A DNA stretch of 64,000 bases from Crocinitomicaceae bacterium (lineage in GTDB: Bacteria > Bacteroidota > Bacteroidia > Flavobacteriales_D > Crocinitomicaceae): NCBI GenBank assembly GCA_021325675.1, contig JAJTCM010000003.1:434001-498000 (forward strand). The letters run 5' to 3'. Below the pieces are notes generated by a model. It saw nothing but the letters and a program-made list of their open reading frames with translations, had not been told where the DNA came from and did no database searches. The position numbers were made by a program, and so were the translations under genes. Positions 1-8,181 of the stretch are shown in pieces (position 1 is the stretch's first letter; every line of letters begins with the position of its first letter).

Positions 1-981
1 CGTTTTCAACAGCGGGTTCATGTTGTTGCTAAAGCCCGTTCCTTGGTTTACATCTGCAGAATTGTATAACCCCTGCTTAAAAATCTCATCCGCGCGCTGC
101 ATGGAAGCTTTTTTCACGGCTTCAGGTATGGCGCGTGTTCCGTTGTCGAAACCGAAATAGTCAGATTTGGCACCGGCGTAACTGTTGAATTCCCTGCCCG
201 TCACCTGGGAATTGGTGCTTGTTCCTACCGTAAAATTGATTTTCGGGCTTTTAAAGATTTTCTTTGTGCGGATATTGATCGCCCCGCCGGCAAAATCACC
301 ATACATGTTGGGGGCCATCATTTTGGAAACGTCGAGCACGTCGATAATGGAAGTCGGGATGAGATCCATCGGCATCACACGCAATTCGGGATTTGGGGAA
401 ACCAGCGGCAGTCCGTTCAGGTAAGCCGTGTTGTACCGGTCGCCCATTCCGCGGACAAAAATAATCCCGCCGGACTGGGACGAAGTTACGCCTGACATTT
501 TGGAGAGCACTTCTTTCGTGTCCGCCGATCCTGTGGAAGCAATCTGCTCGGAACCCATGGACGATTTTACACCCTGGTCTTTTTTGATTTCTTCTACAAC
601 GGCCGCTTCCGATGTTTTGGCGCGGATCCCCGTAACGGTCACTTCTTTCTGGTTTTTGGCAACGGATTCCATGCTGGCGTCAACCGTTACCGTTTGTCCG
701 GCTTCGATTTTCACATCAAGCAGCTGCTCTTCGAGACCTACGTAAGAGAAACGCACTTTATAGGTTCCCGCTTCGAACTTCAGGGAATATTTTCCGTCGA
801 AATCCGTACGCGCCCCTTTGAGCACCGTTCCATCGGCTTTTACCAACACTACATTAACGGAATATAAAGCTTCTGTTTTGTCACCGTTTTTCTGAATGAC
901 CGTACCTTCAACTGTACCTGTTTGCGCATACACAAACAACAGCATGAAAACGAACACATTAAGCAAGGCAATTTTTTTCAT
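1..981 (-). CDS. TonB-dependent outer membrane receptor, N-terminal part (gene continues past window start)
   Basis: An open frame of 327 codons runs from an ATG at 981 (minus strand) to the window edge without a stop, so only the N-terminal third or so is present. The protein opens with a signal peptide (MKKIALLNVFVFMLLFVYAQ), then a CarboxypepD_reg-like beta-sandwich of about 80 residues (DFDGKYSLKFEAGTYKV), then a TonB plug domain whose motifs include GGIIFVRGMGDRYNTAYLNG and FAGGAINIRTK. This layout is standard for Bacteroidota TonB-dependent receptors that import large or scarce nutrients across the outer membrane. The gene is divergent from a PhoB/PhoR-like pair, and the shared gap holds Pho-box-like repeats, so a role in phosphate or phosphorylated substrate uptake is a reasonable inference. 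The substrate cannot be read from the visible part. Confidence 0.93.
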   Translation of the reverse strand, partial: MKKIALLNVFVFMLLFVYAQTGTVEGTVIQKNGDKTEALYSVNVVLVKADGTVLKGARTDFDGKYSLKFEAGTYKVRFSYVGLEEQLLDVKIEAGQTVTVDASMESVAKNQKEVTVTGIRAKTSEAAVVEEIKKDQGVKSSMGSEQIASTGSADTKEVLSKMSGVTSSQSGGIIFVRGMGDRYNTAYLNGLPLVSPNPELRVMPMDLIPTSIIDVLDVSKMMAPNMYGDFAGGAINIRTKKIFKSPKINFTVGTSTNSQVTGREFNSYAGAKSDYFGFDNGTRAIPEAVKKASMQRADEIFKQGLYNSADVNQGTGFSNNMNPLLKT

Positions 982-1003
982 TTTTGGCTTTTAAAATTTT
1001 TTA

Positions 1004-1011
1004 CAAAATTA
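1004..1011 (-). promoter_or_regulatory. Bacteroidota -7 promoter box for the TonB receptor gene
   Basis: Read on the minus strand this is TAATTTTG, a full match to the Bacteroidota -7 consensus TAnnTTTG, 22 bases upstream of the receptor ATG at 981. No clear upstream TTTG is present. The 11-bp repeats begin about 33 bases further upstream and may replace it. Confidence 0.6.
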
Positions 1012-1043
1012 GTTTAGCTGCACGGCATGACCTTTAAAAAGAG

Positions 1044-1130
1044 TTTATGCTTTTGTTATGCTTTCTTAACACCCACATAACATTCACCGCTTTTTATTTA
1101 ACACAAACATAAAGCCTGCTTAAAGCCTGA
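1044..1130. promoter_or_regulatory. Pho-box-like array of 11-bp tandem repeats
   Basis: Two blocks of direct repeats lie between the TonB receptor and the response regulator gene. Block one has four consecutive 11-bp units: TTTATGCTTTT (1044), GTTATGCTTTC (1055), TTAACACCCAC (1066), ATAACATTCAC (1077). After a 10-bp gap, block two has TTAACACAAAC (1098), ATAAAGCCTGC (1109) and TTAAAGCCTGA (1120). An 11-bp period with a TTAACA-like core is the layout bound by PhoB/PhoP-type regulators (7-bp direct repeats separated by 4 bp). Block two ends 15 bases before the -7 box at 1146, where an activator would take the place of a -33 element. Inference: this is the operator of the adjacent regulator, controlling itself and possibly the receptor. 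Confidence 0.65.
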
Positions 1131-1145
1131 ATCCCATTGCCGGCC

Positions 1146-1153
1146 TACTTTTG
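1146..1153 (+). promoter_or_regulatory. -7 promoter box for the response regulator gene
   Basis: TACTTTTG matches TAnnTTTG and lies 17 bases before the ATG at 1171. There is no TTTG at the expected -33 distance; the region is occupied by the 11-bp repeats, which suggests activator dependence. Confidence 0.6.
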
Positions 1154-1170
1154 TAAGCAAAGAATTGGCT

Positions 1171-1866
1171 ATGCAGACGAAAGTAAATTACACAGTGCTG
1201 GTGGTGGATGATGAGCCCGCGATTATCGATTTCCTCAAATACAACATTCAAAAAGAAGGCTACAAGGTTTATACAGCGATGAACGGGCAGGAAGGGGTTG
1301 ATACCGCCTTAAAGATGAAGCCGGATTTAATTTTACTTGACTTAATGATGCCGGTGATGGACGGGATTGAAGCCTGTCACCTGATCCGCGGCAACGACAG
1401 CTCTTATCAGCCGGTTATTGCTTTCCTGACTTCCCGGAGCGAAGATTATTCGCAGGTAGCAGGTTTTGAAGCCGGAGCAGATGATTATATCACGAAGCCA
1501 ATCCGCCCACGACTCCTGATGAGCAAAATTGAAGCTTTGCTGCGCCGTCTCAGCTACGGAACATCTCAAATGCCGCAGGAAGAAATCCGGGGGATCGCCA
1601 TCAACCGCGAAAAATTCATTGTGCAGCGCGAAAATGAGCAGATCATTTTGCCTAAAAAAGAATTTGAGCTGCTGGAATTCCTCATTTCGAAGCCTGGAAA
1701 AGTTTTCAACCGCGACGAAATTTTAAGCCGCGTTTGGGGCAATGAAACGATTGTCGGCGAACGCACCATTGATGTTCATATCAGAAAATTACGGGAAAAG
1801 CTCGGAGATGATTATATTCGCACTATAAAAGGCGTCGGATATACATTTGTGAACAGTGAAAAATAA
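1171..1866 (+). CDS. PhoB/PhoP-type DNA-binding response regulator
   Basis: A 231-aa OmpR/PhoB-family regulator. The receiver domain has the acidic pair D13/D14, phospho-acceptor D57 (LILLDLMMP), T87 and K109 (YITKP). A linker leads to a winged-helix Trans_reg_C domain at about 135-231, ending with the family's typical RTIKGVGYTF motif. An in-frame TTG at 1165 would add two residues; ATG at 1171 is preferred. The partner kinase gene starts at a GTG inside the last codons of this gene (11-nt overlap), indicating translational coupling. The tandem 11-bp repeats upstream support a PhoB/PhoP role in phosphate starvation. The PhoB assignment is inference from context, since many OmpR-family members look alike. 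Confidence 0.9.
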   Translation: MQTKVNYTVLVVDDEPAIIDFLKYNIQKEGYKVYTAMNGQEGVDTALKMKPDLILLDLMMPVMDGIEACHLIRGNDSSYQPVIAFLTSRSEDYSQVAGFEAGADDYITKPIRPRLLMSKIEALLRRLSYGTSQMPQEEIRGIAINREKFIVQRENEQIILPKKEFELLEFLISKPGKVFNRDEILSRVWGNETIVGERTIDVHIRKLREKLGDDYIRTIKGVGYTFVNSEK

Positions 1867-2941
1867 CAAGCCCGTTTATCTCATTTTTGGAGGAAGTGCC
1901 ATCATCGTGGCGCTAACGAGCCTGATTACGTTCATAATCGACAGGCAGGTCGTGAACTTTCCATTGTGGGTTTTGATCACACTACCAATTGTACTGGGAT
2001 TGGCTTCCTTCGGGATTTTTTACTTTTTCGTGGAACGTTTCATCAACGAAAGGCTGCGGATTTTGTACCGGTCGATCCGGAAAGGGAAATTCGTGAATGC
2101 CAAGATGGAAGATTTTAAGCTGACGGACGATGTGTTTGAACAAGCGGAAAAAGAGGCCAGCACCTGGGTGGAAGAGCAAAACCGCGAAATTTCGAAATTA
2201 AAGGAACAGGAAGAATTCCGCCGGGAGTTTCTGGGAAATCTTGCACACGAGCTAAAAACACCCGTTTTTTCGATCCAGGGTTATATCCTGACTTTGCTGG
2301 ACGGCGGATTGGAAGACGAAAATGTCAACCGGCTTTTCCTAGAGCGGGCAACTTCTTCCATCGACCGGATGGTGAGCCTGCTGGAAGACCTCGATGCGAT
2401 CACTAAGATGGAGGTGAACGGGCTGAAGCTGGAGCTGGAAAATTTCGATATCCGTAAGCTGGTGCAGGAAATCTACGATTCGCTCGAGCTGCAGGCCCGG
2501 GAAAAGCAAATTACACTTAAATTTTCCAAGGAATACCAGGCGATGCCCGTTCATGCAGACAAAGCTAAAATTGCGCAGGTGCTCACTAACCTGATCGCCA
2601 ACTCCATTTATTACGGAAACGCAAGTGGCACGACAACAGCCCGTTTTTTTGAAATGAACGACCTGATCCTGATCGAGATCTCGGATGACGGGCCGGGAAT
2701 CGATGAGCAAAACCTGCCGCGCATCTTTGAGCGTTTTTACCGCGTTGAAAAAAGCCGGACGCGTAACGAAGGCGGATCGGGGCTTGGCCTCGCAATTGCC
2801 AAACATGCCATCGAAGCCCACAACCAACGGCTTACAGTACGCAGTACCCTCGGCTTGGGCAGTACCTTTGCGTTCACCCTTGACAAAGCCAAGGAAAAGC
2901 AGGAAAATTTCGTTACCAGCCGGGGATTGAAGGTGAGGTGA
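1856..2941 (+). CDS. PhoR-like membrane sensor histidine kinase
   Basis: A 361-aa kinase beginning at GTG 1856, the only early start that keeps the first membrane segment. Two transmembrane helices (about 7-28 and 36-58) are separated by only a handful of residues, so there is no periplasmic sensor domain, which is typical of PhoR. After a linker comes HisKA with phospho-acceptor H131 in GNLAHELKTP, then HATPase_c with the N box (VLTNLIANSIYYG), DDGPGID and GGSGLGLAIAKHAIEAH. It overlaps the response regulator by 11 nt and is certainly its partner. Lack of a sensing loop suggests it reads its signal through a membrane or cytoplasmic partner (for PhoR, the Pst/PhoU complex), none of which is encoded nearby. 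Confidence 0.92.
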   Translation: MKNNKPVYLIFGGSAIIVALTSLITFIIDRQVVNFPLWVLITLPIVLGLASFGIFYFFVERFINERLRILYRSIRKGKFVNAKMEDFKLTDDVFEQAEKEASTWVEEQNREISKLKEQEEFRREFLGNLAHELKTPVFSIQGYILTLLDGGLEDENVNRLFLERATSSIDRMVSLLEDLDAITKMEVNGLKLELENFDIRKLVQEIYDSLELQAREKQITLKFSKEYQAMPVHADKAKIAQVLTNLIANSIYYGNASGTTTARFFEMNDLILIEISDDGPGIDEQNLPRIFERFYRVEKSRTRNEGGSGLGLAIAKHAIEAHNQRLTVRSTLGLGSTFAFTLDKAKEKQENFVTSRGLKVR

Positions 2942-3023
2942 AATGAAAATTGAGTGTCGCTTCGCGGTGCTATCCGGAGAGAATCCGAAGACTCCCATAA
3001 TGATCTTATAATTTAATATTTAT

Positions 3024-3031
3024 TATATTTG
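3024..3031 (+). promoter_or_regulatory. -7 promoter box for the 1469-aa secreted protein
   Basis: TATATTTG is a full TAnnTTTG match, 20 bases before the ATG at 3052. No clear -33 TTTG is visible. Confidence 0.6.
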
Positions 3032-3051
3032 CGTATCATTAAACCACTGGT

Positions 3052-6000
3052 ATGAACAAGATTATACTTTTTTTTCTTTTCTCATTCTTTTACTTTTATT
3101 CGCAGGCTGACTGGGTAAACCTGAATACAGGAATCCAGGATGACCTTACAGGCATTGTATTCAAAGGGGATAAAGCAATGGTATCCGGTAAAAAAGGGCT
3201 TTATTATACTTTTGACGGAGGAATAAACGGCGCTTCGAGCTGGAACAGGTTTAACATTACAACAAATGCTGCCGATTCCCTGATTTACAATAACTCAACC
3301 TTTACATCCTGTTTTTCAAAACCGGATAATTACCTGAGTGATGTCAGCTATTATGCCTGCGGACAGGATACCGTGAACCATAAAGCCGTTCTTTTTAAAA
3401 TTAATTGTAATGATTTGAGCTACACGATCCTTTATTACGGAGAAACAGGCTCTAAATTGAATGACATTGACCTTGGAAGCTATGCCACAAAATATGTTGC
3501 CGTTGGAGATAATGGGCTAATCGTTTCTTTTAGTGCATCAGCAAGTACGGCAAGCGTTGTAAACCTTAGTTTAACTGCTAACCTGGAAGCAATTGACTTT
3601 CATGAGGGTTATTTTTGCATACTCGGGGAAAATTTCTACTACAGGGGAACCATCACTTCTGATATTTTAGCCCTCACCCATTCGGTGGCTATAACCCCGG
3701 ACCTGAAAGACCTGATCATATATAATTCTTCCAACGCCAGCCTTGTTGGCGAAAAATTATATTCTTCGAACTTCATTACGCTTAACGATGAATCTTCCCG
3801 TTATGATTTTGGCAATTTAAACGGACAGGCGATCACTTTTTTAAGCAGTCGTTTTTTCATTGGCACCGATCACGGTATTTTCAAAAGCACTACAGCCCAG
3901 GCTTACGAATTACAACCAAGCTCAGCTGGGTATTCCATCCGGAAATTCTGGTTTACGATTTACAATACGACCAATTTTTACGCTTGCGGTGACAACGGAA
4001 CTATTTTGACAACAACCGATCTTGGCGGGGCAACGAAACCTTTTGCCAACATCCTGTTTAACGGAGGCTGTTATATAAACGGATCTTATGCGCTTACCTG
4101 CACACAGGGATCATCCACTTATTGTTCCTGGTATAAAAACGGATCTTACATCGGATCGGGTTGCACCGGATATTATCACAATTTTGGCCCTGCAGGAAGC
4201 TACGAGCTGAAATTGATCTGTTCCAATGGCATTTATATGGATACTGCTGTCAAAATAGTCCATATCGTTACCCCTCCAGAAAAAAACCTGCCGGTTACAC
4301 TGACTGATTCTATTTTATGTAAATCCGAACAACTTTTTATGCAGATTGATTCCAGCCAGGTAAATGTTTATTATACGCTTAAAAAGTTCGGATCTCCTGT
4401 CTCATATGGCGTTTCACAAATCGGGAACAACGGTGTGTTAAATTTCACCTCCCAATTATTAAACACCAGCGGTAACTATTTCCTTACGGCAGTTCATACC
4501 CAGGCAAATTGTACGAGCGCTTTTACGGATACCATTAAAATAACAGTTGAACACCCCAAAGCCGCTTTACACTGCAATAAAATCAATGCATATCCCGGTG
4601 AAGAAGTTCGTTTTTACGAACATTGCCGGGAAGCTGCCAATTTCAAGTGGGTATTCACTAACCAGGCCCAGGATAGTATCAGTAATCTCCCCGACCCGGT
4701 CAACCATTTTGCTGCGTATGGAAATGTTGACGTAAAACTGGTCAGCTGGACGGATAATTTCTGTTACGATTCCGTTGAACAAAGTACCGTGCGGATCTAT
4801 CCGGACGATAATAATAATGATTCTATCTGGACGAGCATCAACCAGGGATTAGATCCTGACTGGCCTGGGTTTTACACTCCGGATATTTCGGAATTAAGCC
4901 AGGCCAGGGACGGTTACCTGGCAACAGGCTTCTTTCAGAACTGCACGTTTAAAAGCCGTGCCGGAGATAGCCTTTATCTTGATGGCCGGGGTGGATACCT
5001 GATTAAATATAATGATAAAGGTGTTATCAAATGGCTTGTCAAAACAATTCAATCAACCGACTACACAACATATCAAAATTTAATCAGCAATGTGGTCGAA
5101 GACCATGACGGGAATATTTATATCAGTGGTCACACGCTCAAAGAAGTGGTTGTTAACACCGGCGACAGCCTGGATATGGAATATTATTTCCTGCTTAAAC
5201 TGGATTCATTAGGTAATTTAATCTGGCATCGTTCCAGCCGCTATCTTGTATTCCATGAATTGAAAATCGATCCCTCAAACAACCTGGTAGCTGTGGCCGG
5301 CTATCTCAATGAGCAGACCTATGTCCCTTTTTATTTTAACGGGGTTCCTGTTGATACGATCCGTTCACAGGCGTCACTTTATGAATGGGACGGTAACCAG
5401 ATTTTTTTTAAAATTGCACCCGGGGGCAACCTCATATCCCGTTTTGAGATAGAAAGACATACAATCAATACAAGCGGTACTTTTGAAGTAGGTTTCGATA
5501 ATTTGAACAACATATATGTTTCAGGAACCTACCAGGATTATGCCCGGTTTTATTCTGCCGGACAAACAAGCTATGAAGAGGTAGAAGGCCAGGTTGACTC
5601 GTATGGTGGAAATATATTTGTAGTGAAATTTAACAGTGCAGGTATCCTGCAGTGGAAATTGAGGAGCTATACCCTGATAAACGGCAGCATATCCGGAGAT
5701 ACGGAAGCGCGTTGCATGGTAACAGACAGCGCCGGAAACTGTTATATTTCAGGGAGAAATGACGCAGGACGTTATTACAGCAGCCCGGTCCATAAAATCG
5801 AAAATACAGACGGAACTGTCACCAACTGTTATGAGGGGCGCTTCTTTATCATGAAAATTAACCCGGAAGGCGTGTGTCAATGGATTCATGGTACACACAA
5901 AGTATTTTACGGTTCGGGTTACAAGATTATAAAAACAGCCGATGAGATTGCTGTCGTAGGGAAAATGCAGAACAATGGTGTCTCTATTCCGTGTAATTCC

Positions 6001-7461
6001 CTTTTTTCAGGTTCCGACAGCCTTTCTATCTACCTGAGTATAGAATATGATGATTATTTTATTGCTTACTATGATTTTGACGGCAACCTGAAACGCATCC
6101 AAATGAATGACAGTACCAGGAATTTTGTCCGTACAGAAAACTTCAATGGCTTCTTTGAGGATGAAAGCGGCAACTTTATTTTAGGTCAAAACATTCATTT
6201 TTACGATCCTACCATGCCTTATCCAAACTTTGGCGACACCATTTACGGCGGACTTACGGATGATGAGAACAATACAGGGTATGAAGGCCTGGTTACCCGT
6301 TTTACCAAAACTTCCGGGATCGTAAAATATCCTGTGCAGCCAGTTTATGCAGACCTGGTAATTTGCGGCGGAGACAGCTACACATTCCCTGACGGGTATG
6401 AAGAAGTTAACATTGTTTCACCCCGTGAATACGCCTGTCTTTTGAGCAGTGTCAACAATACCGACAGCGTGGTGATTTACCGTATATTGCCGGTCTATTT
6501 CCCGGATACTCACGAATATGTAACTATTTGCGCAGGTGAAGACTATACTTTTCCGGACGGTACAACAGCTACAAATATTACAGCTGCCCTAAACCATAAC
6601 AATGAATTTCAATCGCAAAATGGCTGTGACAGTACGTTCATTACGCACCTCAGCGTATCTCCCGAATATAACTATACACAAAACGTTACCGTTTGCATGG
6701 GGGCAAGCTATGTTTTCCCGGACGGCACGGAAGTACAAAACGTGAGTGCAACGATTTCGAATACCAGTTCGCTGCAAAATATCCATGGCTGTGACAGTAC
6801 CATTGTTACAACCCTTCATGCACAGGCAGCCCTCAGCATTAACGTAACGGATTCCGTTTGCCGCGGTTCGGATTACACCTTCCCGGACGGGACACTGGCA
6901 GAAGATATACAAGGGCCACTTACGCATGACAACCTGCTTGAAACGATCTACGGCTGCGACAGTGTTGTTCACATGAACCTGACCTTAAAAACAATCAACG
7001 ATTTACTCACTGTAAACACGAACAGTATTTTCTCCCACGAAAACAATGCTGTATACCAGTGGCTGGATTGTGATAATTCGTTGGCCCCTATACCGGGTGC
7101 TTCCGCTATTTCTTATGTTCCTTCCCTCGATGGCAGTTACGCCGTAGCGATCACAAAAAACAGCTGCACGGATACTTCCCAATGCGTTGATTTTACGCTT
7201 TCAGGGCTGGAAGAGGATATTTTAACTTATATTTCCATCTATCCAAATCCAACGGAAGGAACACTTTATATCACGCCAGTCTATGGAGATGAAAAATACA
7301 GCTTCAGGATACTCAATGTAATCGGGCAGGAAATCGTATTCCGTGAGCTTCACACTTCAAGCAACATAGAAATCAGCTTTGACGCCGCGCCCGGTTGTTA
7401 TTATCTCGAGATTATTTTACCAGACGGCAGAAAATCAGTTTATGATATTATCAGGAACTAA
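3052..7461 (+). CDS. Large secreted protein with SBBP-type repeats, PKD-like domain and T9SS type A sorting domain
   Basis: A 1469-aa protein with a signal peptide (MNKIILFFLFSFFYFYSQA). Residues about 20-330 look like a photosynthesis-stability-factor or BNR-type propeller (GDNGLIVSF, CGDNGTILTTTDLG). A PKD-like domain lies around 500-585. Residues about 610-1100 carry repeated stretches such as DHDGNIYISGHT and LDSLGNLIWHR, typical of SBBP beta-propeller repeats. Residues 1101-1313 hold four divergent repeats, three of them built on TFPDGT and GCDS, with a Cys pair each. The C-terminus (about 1387-1469; SIYPNPTEGTLYI, then a final YDIIRN) is a type A T9SS sorting domain, so the protein should be exported through T9SS and cell-surface attached or released. 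It is monocistronic. Its ligand is unknown. Confidence 0.9.
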   Translation: MNKIILFFLFSFFYFYSQADWVNLNTGIQDDLTGIVFKGDKAMVSGKKGLYYTFDGGINGASSWNRFNITTNAADSLIYNNSTFTSCFSKPDNYLSDVSYYACGQDTVNHKAVLFKINCNDLSYTILYYGETGSKLNDIDLGSYATKYVAVGDNGLIVSFSASASTASVVNLSLTANLEAIDFHEGYFCILGENFYYRGTITSDILALTHSVAITPDLKDLIIYNSSNASLVGEKLYSSNFITLNDESSRYDFGNLNGQAITFLSSRFFIGTDHGIFKSTTAQAYELQPSSAGYSIRKFWFTIYNTTNFYACGDNGTILTTTDLGGATKPFANILFNGGCYINGSYALTCTQGSSTYCSWYKNGSYIGSGCTGYYHNFGPAGSYELKLICSNGIYMDTAVKIVHIVTPPEKNLPVTLTDSILCKSEQLFMQIDSSQVNVYYTLKKFGSPVSYGVSQIGNNGVLNFTSQLLNTSGNYFLTAVHTQANCTSAFTDTIKITVEHPKAALHCNKINAYPGEEVRFYEHCREAANFKWVFTNQAQDSISNLPDPVNHFAAYGNVDVKLVSWTDNFCYDSVEQSTVRIYPDDNNNDSIWTSINQGLDPDWPGFYTPDISELSQARDGYLATGFFQNCTFKSRAGDSLYLDGRGGYLIKYNDKGVIKWLVKTIQSTDYTTYQNLISNVVEDHDGNIYISGHTLKEVVVNTGDSLDMEYYFLLKLDSLGNLIWHRSSRYLVFHELKIDPSNNLVAVAGYLNEQTYVPFYFNGVPVDTIRSQASLYEWDGNQIFFKIAPGGNLISRFEIERHTINTSGTFEVGFDNLNNIYVSGTYQDYARFYSAGQTSYEEVEGQVDSYGGNIFVVKFNSAGILQWKLRSYTLINGSISGDTEARCMVTDSAGNCYISGRNDAGRYYSSPVHKIENTDGTVTNCYEGRFFIMKINPEGVCQWIHGTHKVFYGSGYKIIKTADEIAVVGKMQNNGVSIPCNSLFSGSDSLSIYLSIEYDDYFIAYYDFDGNLKRIQMNDSTRNFVRTENFNGFFEDESGNFILGQNIHFYDPTMPYPNFGDTIYGGLTDDENNTGYEGLVTRFTKTSGIVKYPVQPVYADLVICGGDSYTFPDGYEEVNIVSPREYACLLSSVNNTDSVVIYRILPVYFPDTHEYVTICAGEDYTFPDGTTATNITAALNHNNEFQSQNGCDSTFITHLSVSPEYNYTQNVTVCMGASYVFPDGTEVQNVSATISNTSSLQNIHGCDSTIVTTLHAQAALSINVTDSVCRGSDYTFPDGTLAEDIQGPLTHDNLLETIYGCDSVVHMNLTLKTINDLLTVNTNSIFSHENNAVYQWLDCDNSLAPIPGASAISYVPSLDGSYAVAITKNSCTDTSQCVDFTLSGLEEDILTYISIYPNPTEGTLYITPVYGDEKYSFRILNVIGQEIVFRELHTSSNIEISFDAAPGCYYLEIILPDGRKSVYDIIRN

Positions 7462-7519
7462 GGATTGGAGTTAGAAACTTTTTAAAAGAAAGGCTGATAA
7501 TTGTTCCAATTTAAAATTC

Positions 7520-7576
7520 TTACAACTTATTTCCCGAATCTTATAAGCCCGGATTTCCTTTAATTCCAGTACTTTG
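7520..7576 (+). promoter_or_regulatory. Island regulon promoter 1 (pseudo-receiver gene), weakest member
   Basis: Half-site TTACAACTTATT starts at 7520, half-site TTATAAGCCCGG at 7541 (21 bp apart), and the -7-like box GTACTTTG at 7569 (28 bp on). The first half-site misses the T(G/A)TAA core by one base and the -7 box is poor, but the spacing equals that of the other six sites. Confidence 0.4.
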
Positions 7577-7594
7577 CAGGTAAAGATCAGTATT

Positions 7595-8086
7595 ATGAAG
7601 AACCGGGAAACGAACCTGTATATTGTCAACCCAAATGAGCAAATGGCTGTCAGATTGAAGCAATACCTCACGGGAAAATTCGGCAGCAACCTGCACACGT
7701 CTACTTTTCATGACGGAAGGGAATGTGTGAACAAAGTTGACAAAAAAACGGATATCGTGATCCTCTCGGACTTACCTAAGGACCAGCAAAGCCTGGGTTT
7801 CCTGAAACTGATCAAAAGTATCAATCACCGGACTGAAGTGATCATCCTCTCTAAGAATGAGGACGTTGCGCAGGCGCTTGAGTCTTTCATAGCCGGTGCA
7901 AAAGATTATGTGCTGATCAGCAAGGGGGCATGGTCGCGCGTGGCAAAACAGGTATTCAGAATTGCGGGAAGCCCTGCCCGGATAATTGCGGAAGAATTTC
8001 AGATTTCACTTTTTTTGGCGATTTTTTTACTTACATTCGCAGTTGTTGGTGCCATCTTCTCATTCTTCTGGATTTTCCCGAATTAA
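7595..8086 (+). CDS. Degenerate (pseudo-)receiver protein with C-terminal membrane anchor
   Basis: A 163-aa protein. A TTG at 7574 is in frame but lies inside the promoter box, so ATG 7595 is preferred. Residues about 5-120 follow the receiver fold pattern (LYIVNPNE; IVILSDLPKD; VIILSKNED; AGAKDYVLIS), but the catalytic positions are gone: the acidic pair at the end of strand 1 is replaced by N-P-N, the phospho-acceptor position in strand 3 is Ser with Asp one residue later, and the strand-5 Lys is displaced by two. A single hydrophobic helix (FLAIFLLTFAVVGAIFSFFW) ends the protein. It is probably a membrane-tethered protein-interaction module rather than a phosphorylatable receiver. It stands just before an AraC regulator, Hpt and a functional receiver, which suggests it belongs to that pathway. 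Confidence 0.8.
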   Translation: MKNRETNLYIVNPNEQMAVRLKQYLTGKFGSNLHTSTFHDGRECVNKVDKKTDIVILSDLPKDQQSLGFLKLIKSINHRTEVIILSKNEDVAQALESFIAGAKDYVLISKGAWSRVAKQVFRIAGSPARIIAEEFQISLFLAIFLLTFAVVGAIFSFFWIFPN

Positions 8087-8102
8087 CTGATGTGTGTGAA
8101 TT

Positions 8103-8159
8103 ATGTAACTTTTCAAAAAAAAAATATAATGGCCCGGCTTATAAAAACAGATATATTCG
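8103..8159 (+). promoter_or_regulatory. Island regulon promoter 2 (AraC regulator, autoregulation)
   Basis: Half-site ATGTAACTTTTC at 8103, half-site ATATAATGGCCC at 8124 (21 bp apart), -7-like box TATATTCG at 8152 (28 bp on; one base off TAnnTTTG). Same geometry as the BON and DUF5670 promoters. It lies directly before the AraC-type gene, as expected for autoregulation. Confidence 0.6.
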
Positions 8160-8181
8160 CAATTATCTAATACATTGAGCC

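Noticed and set aside
185-745. Two plus-strand frames of 79 and 105 codons
   Set aside because: They lie antisense to the open TonB receptor frame (1-981), whose signal peptide and plug motifs are clear.
2339-2998. 219-codon minus-strand frame
   Set aside because: It is antisense to the kinase HATPase domain and shows no family features; a shadow of the GC-skewed codons.
7574-7594. TTG start for the pseudo-receiver gene
   Set aside because: The TTG overlaps the -7-like box, so it would precede or coincide with the transcription start. Similar TTG/GTG codons at 29333, 33065 and 34667 were rejected for the same reason.
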